This document shows, piece after piece, positions 1 through 16,885 of a DNA stretch of 64,000 bases. The stretch covers positions 92,886,486-92,950,485 of the forward strand of contig NC_084487.1 in NCBI RefSeq assembly GCF_030035675.1. The letters run 5' to 3'. The notes below the pieces were generated by a model. It worked only from the letters and a program-made list of their open reading frames with translations. It was not told the origin of the DNA and searched no databases. Source of the stretch: Rhineura floridana. Its lineage: Eukaryota; Chordata; Lepidosauria; Squamata; Rhineuridae. Numbering within the stretch: position 1 is the first letter of the stretch; each line of letters begins with the position of its first letter. Position numbers and translations under genes: made by a program.

Positions 1-1945
1 TTGGAGGAAACTGATTACTTGGATCCATTCCAGTCTGGCTTCAGGCCTGGCCATGGCACTGAAACTACCTTGGTTGCCCTGGTTGACGACATCTGTCGGG
101 AGAGAGATGGGGGAATGCGACTCTGCATGTTCTCCTTGATCTCTAAGTGGCTTTTGATACTGTTGATAACAGTGTCCTTCTGGAATGTCTTGAGGTCAGG
201 GTTGGGGGCACTGTGCTTCAGTGGTTCTACTCACACCTCCAGAGCTGCTTCCAAAAAGTAGTTATAAGAGGCTACTGTTCAGCACCATGGGAATTATCCT
301 TTGGTGTTCTGTAGGGTTCCATCTTGTCCCCCCATGCTATTTAACATCTATATGAAGCTACTGGGAGCTGTCACCAGGAGATTTGGAGGGAGGTGCCATC
401 AGTATACAGATGACACCCAGCTCTACCTCTCTATTCCATCAGAAGAGGCAGTTGAGGTGTTGAACCAGTGCTTGGAGGCACTGATGGACTGGATGTGGGC
501 CAATAAATTGAGGTTGAATCCTGAAAAGACAGAGGTGTTATGTGTCCAGAGTTCTCATGTCCAGAAGGTGGGAAGAAAGCCTGTTCTGGATGGGGTTGCC
601 CTTTCCTTGAAGGAGCAGGTCTGCAGCTGGGAGTACTCCTGGATCCAACACTGTCACTGGAGCTTCAGGTGGCCTCAGTGGTTAGCAGTGACTTTTCCCA
701 GCTCTAGCAGGTTTGCCAGCTTCAGCCCCTTTGGGAAAGAGATGACTTTGCCACAGTGCTCCATGATCTGGTAATTTGTTGCAATGCGCTTTACATGGTG
801 CTGCCCTTGAAGACAACTTAGAAACGTCAACTAGTCCAAAATGCAGCAGCCAGGTTATTGGCTGGGGTTCTCTTTAGAACTAACTTAGAAATAATAAATA
901 TAAATCAAATAATAAATAAATAAAACTCATATAACCCCTGTTTTAAAACAGCTACATTGGTTACCAGTTCGTTTCTGGGCCCAGTTCAAGGTGCTCACGT
1001 TAGTGTTTAAAACCCTAAATGACCAAATATCTGAAAGATCATCTCCTCCCATACAGACTCTCTTGGATGTTGAGATCAGCAGAGGGGGCCCTTTTAGTAG
1101 TTCCACCACCCTCAGAAGTTTGGGTGGTAGTGGCCCAGAAGAGGACATTCTCTGTGGCAGCTCCATAGCTGTGAAACTCCCTCCCCACCAAGTCTAGCAA
1201 CTTCATTGTACAACTTTCATCGAATAACCTAAGGAGTAGCCTAACGGTACTCCTTGATCCAACACTGTCGCTGGAGGTTCAGGTGGCCTCAGTGGCTAAG
1301 AGTGCCTTTTTCCAGCTCCAGCTGGTTCACCAGCTTTGGCTCATTTTGGACAGAGAAGACTTGGCTACAGTGCTCCATGCCCTGTAACTTCCAGACTAGA
1401 TTATTGCAATGCACTCTATGTTGGGCTGCCCTTGAAGTCAACTCAGAACCTTCACGTGGTCCAAAATGCAGCAGCCAGAATACTGGCAGGGGTTTCTTTT
1501 AGAACTCATATAACGTCAGTTCGTTTCCAGGCCCAGTTCAGGATGCTCACATTAGTGTTTAAAGCCCTAAAACCTAGGTCCCAAATATCTGAAAGACCGC
1601 CTCCTTCTCTGCAGACCCTATTGGGTGTTGAGATCAGCAAAGGGGGCCCTTTTGGTAGTTCTGCCACCCTCAGAAGCTCCGAGGTGGTGGCCCAGGAGAG
1701 GGCATTCTCTGTTGCAGCCCCTAAGCTGTGGAACTCCCTCCCCATGGAGGTGTGTCTAGCAACTTCATTGTACAACTTTTGGTGCATGCTGAAGACACAC
1801 CTCTTTACCCTGGCCTTCAACATCTGAGACATATATTTTTAGGACCCACCCTATTTTTCTGTGATGTTTAGATTGTTTTTAACTGTTTTAATTATGTGTT
1901 TTAAAATCATTGTAACCTGCCTTGGGACTTCTGGGTGAAGAGGGT
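1..1945 (+). mobile_element. L2-like LINE remnant (RT domain to 3' UTR), broken
   Basis: Bases 1-260 translate to a reverse-transcriptase segment containing FQSGFRPGHGTETTLVALVD. Bases 301-774 carry the following RT part, with MLFNIYMKLLGAV and QYTDDTQLYLS, so the usual YADD catalytic motif reads YTDD here. Bases 1336-1827 carry the C-terminal part, ending near PKLWNSLPMEV. The same motifs occur in the intact copy at 60399-63428, which gives the family. The frame is broken between 260 and 301, after 774, and again around 880-935, where an A/T-rich insertion lies. The 3' UTR runs to about 1945 with a weak 'ctgccttgggacttctgggtg' tail. The 5' part lies left of the window or was never copied. 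It sits inside the CPED1 intron in the sense orientation. L2 clade is inferred from RT motif style; I am sure of LINE, less sure of the clade. Confidence 0.85.
633..1780 (+). repeat. Direct repeat inside the L2-like LINE (633-1219 and 1247-1780)
   Basis: Two adjacent copies of the LINE 3' ORF region both begin at 'gtactcct(g/t)gatccaacactg' and both end at 'agcaacttcattgtacaact'. The first copy is 587 bp and holds an A/T-rich insertion of about 55 bp near 880-935; the second is about 534 bp. A 27-bp spacer separates them. Either the element was duplicated in place, or two truncated copies of one subfamily lie end to end. The shared start point favours duplication. Confidence 0.75.
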
Positions 1946-1949
1946 TGTT

Positions 1950-2106
1950 TCCCACACAGCCTTGAAGCTCACTGGGTGACCTTGGGCCAGTCACTGCCTC
2001 TCAGCCTCAGAGGGAGGCAATGGTAACCCCCCTCTGAATACCGCTTACCACAAAAACCCTATTCATAGGGTCGCCATAAGTCAAGATCAACTTGAAGGCA
2101 GTACAT
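1950..2106 (+). mobile_element. MIR-like tRNA-derived SINE, 5'-truncated
   Basis: The segment holds the central block 'actgggtgaccttgggccag' and the tail 'gggtcgccataagtcaagat', also seen in the fuller copy at 39332-39518. The tRNA-like head is missing. The central block resembles the CORE domain of MIR-type SINEs. Confidence 0.75.
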
Positions 2107-2175
2107 CATCATCATCATTATTATTATTGTCATCATCATTATTACTGACAACAGCAACAATAACAATAATATAAA
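2105..2175. repeat. CAT/ATT trinucleotide microsatellite
   Basis: Runs of CAT and ATT, decaying to AACAAT units, directly follow the SINE tail and probably grew from it. Confidence 0.85.
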
Positions 2176-7128
<4,953 letters not shown>

Positions 7129-7806
7129 GGCTGCATACACATTGTACATTTAAAGCATATTGATTTCCTGCGAAGAATCCTGGGAATTATAGTTCATCTC
7201 TCACACAGCTACAATTCCCTTTAAGAACTGGACTTTAAGAAGGATGCAGAAAAACTGGAACAGGTTCAGAGGAGGGCAACAAGGATAATCAGGACTGGAA
7301 ACAAAGCCCTGTGAGGAGAGACTGAAAGAACTGGACATGTTTCACCGAGAAAAGACTTAGGGGAGACATGACAGCACGCTTCAAGCACTTGAAAGGTTGT
7401 CACAGAGAGGAGGGCCAGGATCTCTTCTCAATCATCTCAGTGCAGAACATGGAATAACATGGCTCAAGTTGTAGAAAGCCAGATTTCGGCTGAATATCAG
7501 GAAAAACTTCCTGTTAGTGTGATACCACGATGGAACCAATTTCCTGGGGAGGTGTTGGGTTTTCCAACACTGGAGGCATTCAAGAGACAGCTGGACAGCC
7601 ACTTGTTGGGTATGCTTTAAGTTGAATTTCTGCATTGAGCAAGGGGTTGGGTGTTGATGGCCTTATAGGCCCCTTCCAGCTCTACCTTTCTATGATTCTA
7701 TGATCACATTATTCCCAGCACCCTTAACAGACTACAAGTTTCCAGGATTCTTTGGGGGAAGCTATTTGTTTTTAAAGTGCTTTAAATATATGGAGTGTTC
7801 ACAGCC
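7129..7806. mobile_element. PIF/Harbinger-like MITE split by a CR1 LINE
   Basis: The left part (7129-7225) holds 'gaagaatcctgggaattata' and the right part (7703-7806) holds 'ccaggattctttgggggaag'. They are the two halves of the palindromic element seen whole at 36297-36632. The outer flanks are 'aga' on both sides (7126-7128 and 7807-7809), a 3-bp duplication of the type expected for PIF/Harbinger. The middle is a CR1 fragment. Confidence 0.7.
7226..7703 (+). mobile_element. CR1 LINE 3' end, 5'-truncated
   Basis: The text matches the end of a CR1 ORF2 and 3' UTR: 'gaggagggcaacaaggataa', 'gaatatcaggaaaaacttcc', then 'ggccccttccagctctacct' and the terminal 'ttctatgattctatga' repeat that defines CR1 tails. 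It interrupts the MITE at 7129-7806, so it is the younger insertion. Confidence 0.9.
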
Positions 7807-8975
7807 AGAAAAACAAACTTATGAAACACAGTTTCTAGCACAGATTTAAGTACAATTTCAATGGATACTTGCCATAAGAATTTCAGTAGTAATATGGGTG
7901 AAGTTCTTCTACATCAGGATTGGAAACAAACTTCAGGGAGAAATAAAAGTCCACCTTCAATGAGAGGTGAGCTTTAGAGTCCTCCAGTTCTCTAGCTTGG
8001 ATAGAAGTGGAGTCAAATTCCTGACTTCCCACCCACATGAATTCTCAGCTTCCTGCCTACCCCTCTCTTCTATCCCCGTAAGCCATCCTGCCAGGACCCC
8101 TCAAATGCCATCTCCCCCTTCCCTGTAATTGACTCTGGCGGCGGCGGCAGCAGCAGCAGAGGCACACAGTAAGAGGAGGGTCTGATGCCCTGGAATAACA
8201 GTGCTGAGTTGCAGGAGACCATGGGAGATGTAGTTCTCCCAAGGACTGCTGCAAAAACCTGTTTCCTCCTCTTCTCCCACCTCTATGGCTGTTCCTGCTG
8301 TCAATTAAAGAAAAGACGGGGCAGCTGGAGGGCTGCAATTGATGTTCATGGTGTTTTATCATTGGCCCTTCCTGTGGTGGTTGTTTTCCTTGGCTGTTGA
8401 AGTCCCCTTTCACCTAAGTCCCCACTTGTGTGTCAATAGGTCTTTTTAGACATGGTGGAGGAGTGGTGTAGCCTCATGCCATGTATCTGAATACATGAGC
8501 TGTTTTTCTTTTCTGGAGTTTAAATACTCCTGCTATTGTTCTATGATTGGCTCATGAGTTTGTCGCTATCTTATCCTTAATGAGAGGAGGCAATTGTCTT
8601 GGGCTCTTTATTGACCCTGAAGTTTGAGGAGGTGAGATTTAGTCCAGGAAGATAATGGGATCTGAACTATGTAAGGCAGTCTTCTGGTCTTTCTCTACCA
8701 GATCTCCAATGTTTATTACAATGTTGCACTTACTATTGGCTATAAGGTTAATACAGAGTAATTTAGAGTTATATCAGTGCAGGGAATGTAGCTTCAATCC
8801 TTTCCTCATCCAGCCAGCTTAAGGACAGGACTTTCAGACGTGAAAACAATCCAAAACAAAGCAAATTAGAATTTAGCCATTCATCTAATATTCATACACA
8901 GCTTAAATGCATGATCCATTCTGTTACCCTGAAGCACCAATATGAAAGTTTCTCAGGTGTTTCTTTCTTTTTCAG
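7807..8975. other. CPED1 last-intron sequence
   Basis: A short GGC/CAG run lies at 8138-8160. Open frames at 8057-8413 are driven by this low-complexity patch. The polypyrimidine tract 'gtttctttctttttcag' before 8976 is the acceptor of the final CPED1 exon. Confidence 0.5.
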
Positions 8976-9203
8976 GTGGTGAAATCCAAAACATCTGAAG
9001 GAAGTTCTCCCATGGCAATGATGTTATCAAGGCCCTATGCTCTGGGCAAGTATTTCAACAACCAAAGCAACCTGATGAAACTGCAAGCCTATGCATCAAA
9101 TTCTCAATCCCCTTATCATGTGAGAGGTCCAATAAACCAAGTGTATTCAGAAATTCTCCTCAGCCGGATCTGCGCAAATGACAGGAAGGTTCTTGGATCG
9201 TAA
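8976..9203 (+). CDS. CPED1: CPED1 last coding exon
   Basis: The acceptor 'tttctttttcag' ends at 8975 and the stop TAA is at 9201-9203. The exon gives 75 residues in phase 0 with the exon at 5478-5624, so the junction reads HFHE|VVKSKTSEG. It includes ALGKYFNNQSNLMK and ends SPYHVRGPINQVYSEILLSR ICANDRKVLGS. The composition looks like constrained coding sequence, unlike its flanks. Naming relies on domain style and on position directly before WNT16. Confidence 0.78.
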   Translation: MVKSKTSEGSSPMAMMLSRPYALGKYFNNQSNLMKLQAYASNSQSPYHVRGPINQVYSEILLSRICANDRKVLGS

Positions 9204-10145
9204 CTTTGCTTGGCTGAAATGTAGAGCTCCAGACTCCCCTCTTTCCCATGTGGTGATCCACAGGCCATACCAGATTTATTACACACTTCTCTGAGTGGCT
9301 GAACATCCAGCATAACTCAAGACATGTGGCAGTTTCTGCACAGCCTTATAAAATCAAGATGTGTCCACGTATATCTGTGGTTTCAGAATGGGAGACAGAG
9401 AAGCACAAGAAAGGGGGAGGGGAGAGAAGTTACTTGAAATATTGCCAAATGTTTAAAGGGTTGTAAGCTAAGTTAATAGTACATATGATATGATATATTT
9501 TGTAGAGACTGCTCAAGTAGAGGTACAGATTAGAATGATATATCACCTGTAAAGAAAAATCTCATTCCATTTTGAAGAGTTGTATGACATAGCACAATAG
9601 CAATATAAGAATATGCACTTAGGAACTGGCATCACATTTTTACCTATAGAATCAGATTTGAACATCTAACATTTGCACTTAGGGAATGATGGCAACAGCT
9701 CCTGTCGTTCTAAGGGCCAAGGCAGATATGGCATGGGAGTTCCATGACTGGAGATCCTGACATCATTTTCCTGTTCAAAGCATCCTGTAGGGAGTCTGCT
9801 TTAGATCAGAGCTGCAATTTAACCTCTTCCCCCCTCATTGCAGCACTAATTAAAATCACACATCCCACAGCTGCTTTTTGAACAAAAAAATGACGTTGGA
9901 CCCTCTAATCACGTCATGTCTAGTTTGGCCCTAAATACCTTGTTTCCTACCTCTTTGTCCTTTGCCGTTCCTGTGCTGCACGTTGTGTGTTTATTGGGCA
10001 TACATGCGCCCTCTCCTTCTCCCAGTTTATGAACAATTCTTGGGCATGAGATCTGGCCTTCTACAAATACCTGCAGGTGTGCACCCTTACAGAAGCAGCT
10101 CATTTTATTAGGTGTTTACAACAAATAAAATTGAGAGAGTTGCCA
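9204..10145 (+). other. CPED1: Probable CPED1 3' UTR with poly(A) signal
   Basis: About 0.9 kb without recognised repeats follows the stop codon. The first plausible AATAAA is at 10124-10129, so the transcript may end near 10145. This is inferred from the signal alone. Confidence 0.45.
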
Positions 10146-11466
10146 CATTTGGATTGCAGAATAGCTAATAGCTAAGTTTTACCTAAAACCATCTGGTGAG
10201 TTAGTGCCTGATACATGATTTGAACTTGGGACTTTTTTCTAGCCCACTGTCTTAACTACAACAATACATCAGCTGTCTGTTTTGCTTCTGATTATGGCTT
10301 CCTGTGCTATGTCAGAAGTCATTCCCAAAGGTCAAAAGCAGCATGATGGATACTATAGAAACCCAAAAATTACATGCAAAGCTCATTGAGCTGACCTTTG
10401 GATCCCTGCCATGACTCGGCAGCTGCACAGTTAGTGTGAAGAATTTCTCTTAGAATTTTGTAAATCTCCAACTGGTAGTCTTCGCTCATCCTGCCAGTTT
10501 CCTCATATCCCTGTGATGGCCTCAAAATTTGCACATATAATAACCCTGTCCTAGCATAGTTCATTGCATTCTAGACTAGAGTGCATGCTCAGCATTTTTC
10601 TCTCTCTGCCTAGATATTTTTAGTGGCTTTACAAAAACAAATATGTATTTATCTCAGAAATAATTCATAACATTGACTCCAACGTGAAGGATGCTGTGGT
10701 GGTGCCAAAGGTTTGCTTGAAAGGATACCAGGCCTGCTTTAGTGGACAGTCTTAAAAATCACTGCCTTTTCTTTTATCTTTATATTTCTGGATATTATTC
10801 TTTATATTCTGATTGGGTTAAGATTTTTCTTTTCTACATGGTTTCCATGTGCTAGATTTTCTTGCAGTGGAAGCAAAAACGTAAAGATGGTTGCCTGTAT
10901 AAATATGTTTATATTAATAGTAATGTTAAAGTGGGACTCGGGTTACTTTAAAAAAAGATGAATTCTGTTTGTATTACAGTTCATGCTGGCAAATGTGCAA
11001 TGCAATTTCTGCATAATCATCATTATGTGGTTTTCCTATGCTGTAGTTCATTGTGTTTAATACTTCTCAGATGTTGCTGTTTTGAAAGCAACCCATGTTA
11101 TATTTTTATACATATATTTTTATATAAAGTTATCACGATAACATGCAAGCCCACCTATATTTAATGTACGAATTAGTATGAACCGGAGATTTCCATGAGT
11201 TACTAATCCATAGTTAGGTACTGATAAGAGTAAATGTATAGAAAAGGAAGATGATCCGTTTAGTATGTGGTACAAACTTTTCTTGCGATAATGTTTGTTG
11301 TTTGATTGATTCACATACTGGTACGTGACAAGATTATTCTAGGTCAGGTGAAAATATCCCTTTATTGTGTACATTCAGTTTTGGGGGGGGGAAATATTAG
11401 TCTTTTCATCAGTAGCAATTATAATACATTGTAGTATTCTTCTTCAGTTTTAAATGTCAGAATTTT
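10146..11466. other. Intergenic, nothing recognised
   Basis: A/T-rich sequence; no coding exon or clear repeat boundary seen. Confidence 0.4.
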
Positions 11467-11474
11467 CTCTAGCA

Positions 11475-11597
11475 TAACTTTCCCCCAACCTGATGCCTTC
11501 CAAATAGTTTGGACTACAACTCCCATTAACCCCAGCCAGCATATGGTCTGGAATGGTAATCCAAAACATCTGAAGGGCATCAGGTTGGGGAAGGCTG
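11475..11597. mobile_element. Palindromic hAT-type MITE
   Basis: 'ccccaacctgatgccttcca' pairs with 'atctgaagggcatcaggttg' near the right end, around a centre with 'gactacaactcccattaacc'. Flanking 8-mers ctctagca (11467-11474) and ctctacca (11598-11605) match at 7 of 8, the hAT duplication length. Confidence 0.75.
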
Positions 11598-11605
11598 CTC
11601 TACCA

Positions 11606-12049
11606 TGAGGATGCAAAAGTATTTCACTGGCAGTAGGTCCCATTGAAGTTATGAATGTTCCAGAAAAGTTATGTATTTTAATTAATACTTCTGTGAAACT
11701 ATTCCTGTGTTAAACTAACACTTCTGCTTGTGTAAGCAACTTTTCCAAATTCTTATATAGTGAATTGGCACTATTTAGTGTGACCAAGGGTCAATTTGCA
11801 CATGTGTGAACCAGTCATTTCCTTCTCCACATAATCACTCCTGTGAAATCATATATACAAAGAACATAGTAAACTAGGCTGTCTACAGAAACAGCTCACA
11901 ATTATTTCAGTGACTACAGACTCTTTCCATAGTCAGTGATAGACCCAAGCGTTGCTTGCATACATATGCACTGTCTGGCTGGTTAATGGTAGCTGATATT
12001 ATTTACACAGACTTTTTGCTAGGGTAGTCAATGCGACTTTAGATGTGGA
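11606..12049. other. Intergenic, nothing recognised
   Basis: No gene or identifiable repeat. Confidence 0.4.
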
Positions 12050-12370
12050 TAGGGTCCTGCATGCTTTAAAGGAGATATGATCCTCCCACTCCTGAAAAAA
12101 ATCTTTGCCAGTTTTCAGCCTGTATCTAATCTTCTGAACAACTTAAGGCATTCCTGGATGCCATATCTTGTTTCAGTCTTTTTTAGACTGGCTTCTGACC
12201 TGGTTGTCACACAGAGACAACCCTCAGGTAGTAGCCCTCGAGAAATCTACCTCAAGACAGATAGGAAAATGATTCCCTGTTTATGTTCTTGGACTTCTAA
12301 GTGGAAAAGCAGGATTCCCAAATGTGCAGAGAAGAGCCTTCAGTTTGTATGGTTAAATGCAAGCAGACAT
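12050..12370 (+). mobile_element. Very degraded L2-like LINE fragment (possible)
   Basis: The translation around 12077 reads ILPLLKKIFASFQPVSN, which resembles the L2-like RT start (RPLLKK... SSYRPVAN in the copy at 60399-63428). A later FRLASDL resembles the FQSGFRPG step. The match is weak and interrupted. Confidence 0.45.
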
Positions 12371-14128
12371 GTTCAGACGATACAATGAATACACCTATAT
12401 CTACAGCAGCATCTGCCACCATCATGCTACCCTCTTAATTGCATCCATTGTGTACATGTAAACCTTCTGAAAAGACCTAATGAATGTGGTGTTACTATAT
12501 CCTATGGCCACCTGCTGACTAACGAGCTTAAGGGGATTTCATATCCATTCCCAGGCTCTTTGTATTGCCCCGCATCATATGCTCTGCCTTTGGTGATAGG
12601 CTAACAACCTTTGCCTTTGGAATTTATTATTACTCCCATTCCATTGGCTATTGCCTGTAAGTCTGGTAGATTTATATTAATGTTACTGGTGTGAATCAAT
12701 GCTTCTATCAAGAATGCTGTGCTTCAGGCAAATGTATTATGGGTGACACCATCTCTAAATGCTCTATAGATGTCACATTTCCCGTAACTATAATATGTAG
12801 CAATCTATTGTCCATCCACACATAGTAAGGGTGCGAACATGGGAGCAACAATAACACAGAGGCTTAGCTGGGTTCTAACTTGGCCACAACAGTGCCCAGG
12901 TTTGGTGTGGCAAGGGCCAAGGATCTGGCTATCAGTCAGCAGCTGATGTTCTAGTCCTGGCTGGGGCCCAAATACAAGGACAGAACCAGAATGTTGGGCC
13001 CACCACTTCATGGACCAGTACTGTGGGGCTGCAGTGGCCCCCTGAGCTAGGGCTGCAGGCATGGGTGGCATCCCCAAGATCCCTGAAGGAGGTTTGCCCT
13101 AAAGAAAGTGAGGTGCCCATCCCTTGCTTAACGCAAGTATGGATACTGCCCAATGCCTCTCCTGCCACTAGCAACTTGTGACAATAAATGTTAATCACCT
13201 TTACCCCGGAATTGCTAGGAAAAAGGCAAAAACCCCACAGGGCAAGGTCCAGGTGTGCTAGAAGGTAAAATTCCTTCCTAGCCCTGATCATCAATGGCTG
13301 ACCACTGACCACAGCAATGCACATCATGGAATCACACACACCCAAGTGGCAACAATACATAATCTGGAGAAAAAGAAAATGAGGGAGGGGGGTCAGGAAG
13401 TTGCTGACAAGACTGCCAGAGACCTAGACTGTTTATACAGCCCAGACGTCTTCCCTCTGGTCCACCCTACCAGCCCCACCTCAGGAGACCAACCAAAGTT
13501 TCTGATCAGCCAAGGCAGACTGATTCTGATCCCTGCATGGCCAGTCAGCAACATGAGACATGCCCCCTGGGTGCTCTGCAACATGCTGGGAAGCCTGTTC
13601 CCTCCCCCACCTACACTGGGGATCAAATCAGGGTCCCCAGGTAAGGCAGAATCTGAGGCTTGTATTAGATGAAGCTATGCCAAAGCTAGCCCGGCATTCT
13701 GTACCATTTACCAGAGGTGTGCAACAAGTAACATTCTCCAAATAGTGATTAAGAAAAAACTACTCTTGGAACACATTCCTACTTCACCCCAAGGGTTAAT
13801 TGTGCAGTATTGTGGTTCTGCACCATTGCGAACAAAAGAATGGTGTGCAAAGTGAAACTGTTGAATCCAGTGAAATAAATCTCAATGCCTTAGCCAAATC
13901 CCAGGAAGCAGGGCGGAAATTAATTGTATGAACATGTCCTACAGTGAACTGTTTATATATAGCAACTGTTACACTGTACATTCTTTTGTATTAGGGTTTC
14001 TTTATGGAATCACATATCCAGTATTTTCAATGGAACATATTTTTTTCAGTTCAAATATGCACACAGGAAAACATTTATAGCACTGTTTGCTGCTACTAAG
14101 ACCTACAGCTGCATACATCACTGTCATT
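12371..14128. other. Intergenic; GC-richer unclassified block at about 12820-13690
   Basis: The 12820-13690 segment is richer in G+C than its flanks and carries open frames on both strands, but none shows a known domain, splice signals or a sensible start. It could be an old dispersed repeat that I cannot place. Confidence 0.4.
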
Positions 14129-14226
14129 ACATAAGAACATAAGAAGAGCCTGCTGGATCAGGCCAGTGGCCCATCTAGTCCAGCATCCTGTTCTCACAGT
14201 GGCCAACCAGGTGCCTGGGGGAAGCA
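14129..14226 (-). mobile_element. CR1 LINE 3' terminus
   Basis: On the minus strand the text reads 'ggatgctggactagatgggc', 'ctgatccagcaggctcttct' and ends in 'tatgttcttatgt', the octamer-like CR1 tail. Only about 100 bp survives. Copies of the same end occur at 19740-20203 and 42758-42928. Confidence 0.85.
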
Positions 14227-14589
14227 GAATACAATGTAAAAAAACTATGTCTGATAAATGTATTCTTATCATAAATGTTGTTCAATAAATAATGCAGTCA
14301 TTTGAACAGTCCATCAATCTCTTTGACAAATATTCCATCAGAATATTTTTAGTAATTTATTAGTGCGTCTTTTTCAATTTATTTTATTATTTCTCTTAAA
14401 TGCACCTACTCCTTGCTTAGTACAATTTTAGCCCCAACTATAAGCAAAGTGATCTTTGCCATAAATATACTTTTATATTCCTGACATGACAAGAAGTCTG
14501 CACAGACAGTTGATTTGGGATAGTGATTTTCATGGATGATAAAACAGAAGCTGCTACAATATAACCAATACTTTAAATGAAGTACCTGC

Positions 14590-14676
14590 AGGCTGCAATC
14601 CTATTCACACTTTCTAGGATTATGTTCTATTGAACGCAGTGGGTTTTACTTCTAAGGAGACATGCATTAGATTGCC
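14590..14676. repeat. Short palindromic repeat ('ggctgcaatcctat' family)
   Basis: The arms 'ggctgcaatcctattcacac' and 'gacatgcattagattgccc' flank 'tattgaacgcagtgggtttt'. A related unit occurs at 46812-46900, and its middle resembles the anchor of the minisatellite at 32223-32995. Probably a small DNA transposon. Confidence 0.55.
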
Positions 14677-15364
14677 CTGGCCAGTAATGATTATGTTTAA
14701 TACTTAACAGGTAATTCAGTGACTAATCAAAGCTCTTCCTTTGAAGTTAATTAGACTATACTATTGTAGATCATTACTGAATTTCGCTTTGAATCCTCCA
14801 GGCCTGTCTTGAACACTTACAATTTAAAATGACAGTGAGAAAAGATACAACATTGCCAATGTTATCTCTAGTGAGGATTTTTTGCTCCAAGCATCGTAAT
14901 GTGCTGCTGAAAACATTGGAATATCAGCCAAAATAAAATATATTTGCTAACGTTTGGCAGCAACAAAAACTCTCACAGCTGATCAAATGTAATGGAAACT
15001 GTCAGGATATAGTTAGACCTCAGTAAATTCTGTGGGATACTGCTGCCAACATCTGAGGATCAGTTATATGATTTGATATAATTTTGTAGCTTCCATATTG
15101 TGACTGTGCATTTTATCTTCCATTGCTGCTCAGTCAGGGCAAGTCCCAGTCTCATTCTGAATACCTGAAGTAATAAGAAGCAATAAGAAATGCCTCTAGG
15201 CATGTGGAGGAGGCAATTCCATTGCAGTTGTATAACCATAGGCAGCCTATGCATTTCTTGAATCTTGGTTTAGTGTCTAGAGCTTCCAGGTAGGTTTAAC
15301 ACGGCATCACCTACTGTCATAGCTAATAATTTCAGGGTTGCCAGGAACAGTATCTTTAAGCCAT
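14677..15364. other. Intergenic, nothing recognised
   Basis: A/T-rich sequence without supported features. Confidence 0.4.
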
Positions 15365-15575
15365 CAAATGTCTGGGTAAACTAATATTTTCTAATTCTTC
15401 CTAAAAGAGAACAATGAGGAAGACAAATGCACCTTACTAGGGAGAGCAATCCACAAATAGGGAAGCACCACTGAGAAGGCCCTGTCATGAGTCACTGCTA
15501 ATTGAGCAACCCCCAGTGGTGGCACCACCAACAGGGCCCAAGATGGTTGATATTGGGGAGGGGCTCTTTTATAAC
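15365..15575 (-). mobile_element. L2-like LINE C-terminal ORF fragment
   Basis: The minus-strand frame has AVTHDRAFSVVLPYLWIALPSKVHLSSSLFSF, shared in pattern with the C-terminus of the intact copy ([28 protein letters not shown]). Short and isolated. Confidence 0.75.
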
Positions 15576-16457
15576 AACAGAAATATGTAATACTAAACAT
15601 CATCAAAACTAAACGGAACCAATATCCATATGACATACAACACAGCATTGATAAAAGTTTGGTCACAAAATATATCTTGGAGTTCCTAAGGAATGAATTC
15701 ATGATCGACTAAAGAAAGATTGCATCCCTTCACCATTTGAATCCTTAAATGGGAAATTACCAAACTATAAAGAAAGAATCAGTTGAGCAAGTGCCAGTTC
15801 TTCTCTGTTTCAAGTCATTACAAGCCTCTGGAATATTCTTGGAAACTTTACGATCCTTGTGTGGTCAAACCTGAAGACTGCTGGAAACCAATTGCAGTGG
15901 CCAGGAGACATTTGAAACTTATACACTCAACTGGCCATGTAAATGAAGGCTGAAGAGCAGAAATGGCACTTGGCTAAGAAAATAAGTATTTCATTATTTG
16001 AGGTAAGTTACAGATTGCTGGCCAAAGCAGAGGCTTGAGAGGAAGAAGGCACTGTATTCATCCATTCAGGGCAAAGTATTTCATGTTTCATCCCTGATTA
16101 TTATATGAAGAGACAGTGGCTGTGAGTGTTTCAGAGTGTCTCCTTACAAATGCAGTTATGCCAACCTTAGAACAATTTCTCCATGAGAATGCTGTTACCA
16201 AGTGAGGAGGACATCATTTGCAGTGCCTCATTTAGGCATAGTATGTATTTCCTTTGGACTGTTTGTGGTGCTGTGGGCAAAAACCCCTGCCAGATTTTAT
16301 GGCAAGATGCTGCACACAAGCAGCTAACCACATGGTACAATTTGCCAAGGGGAACAATCTAATGAGGCCTCTACATGGCAGTCAACTTGTAACTGGTTTC
16401 CAGAGAAGATCTCTTTGAAGGACAAATTCTTTTGAAGCATTTATGTAACACCGAGGG
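15576..16457. other. Intergenic, nothing recognised
   Basis: No supported gene or repeat. Confidence 0.4.
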
Positions 16458-16885
16458 TAGAGATAGGGGAGAAAGACAATTTAGTTCACATTTAAAGATG
16501 AACCTACCTAATTTGCACTTTCTGAAACAATACACAAACCAAAACAAAGCCATCCTTTGAAATATGCACCTCCAAATTTGGCAATGCAGTTCTCCAGCCA
16601 AGTAATGTGTACAAAAATGCATACTTTTATCCAAAGTATCCATAAAAATGCGCAGAGAAAATAGCATACAAAATGGATTAAGGAAAATTGCTTTACAAAA
16701 ATGGGTATGTTAGGCAAAATTGCACACAAAAATTGTTATGTTAGGGGGAAAATTGCATTAAAATACTGATGCATATTCATGAAGACTTTTTTTTTTTTAA
16801 TGCAGACTGATATGGAGATGTACAGAACTGAACCAAAGACTGGTGAAATGAGAAACAGAGAAATCAAAATGGTCAGATCTGCCTA
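16458..16885. mobile_element. 430-bp hAT-type MITE, copy 1
   Basis: It begins 'tagagatagggga' and ends 'tcagatctgccta', with the internal motif series 'caaaaatgcatac', 'aaaatagcatacaaaatgga', 'attcatgaagac'. These align in order with the copies at 17650-18080 and 51385-51813. Flanks accgaggg and accaagag agree at 6 of 8. Confidence 0.75.

Noticed and set aside
8057-8413. 118-codon frame, minus strand, with arginine/cysteine runs
   Set aside because: It arises from a GGC/CAG low-complexity patch inside the CPED1 intron.
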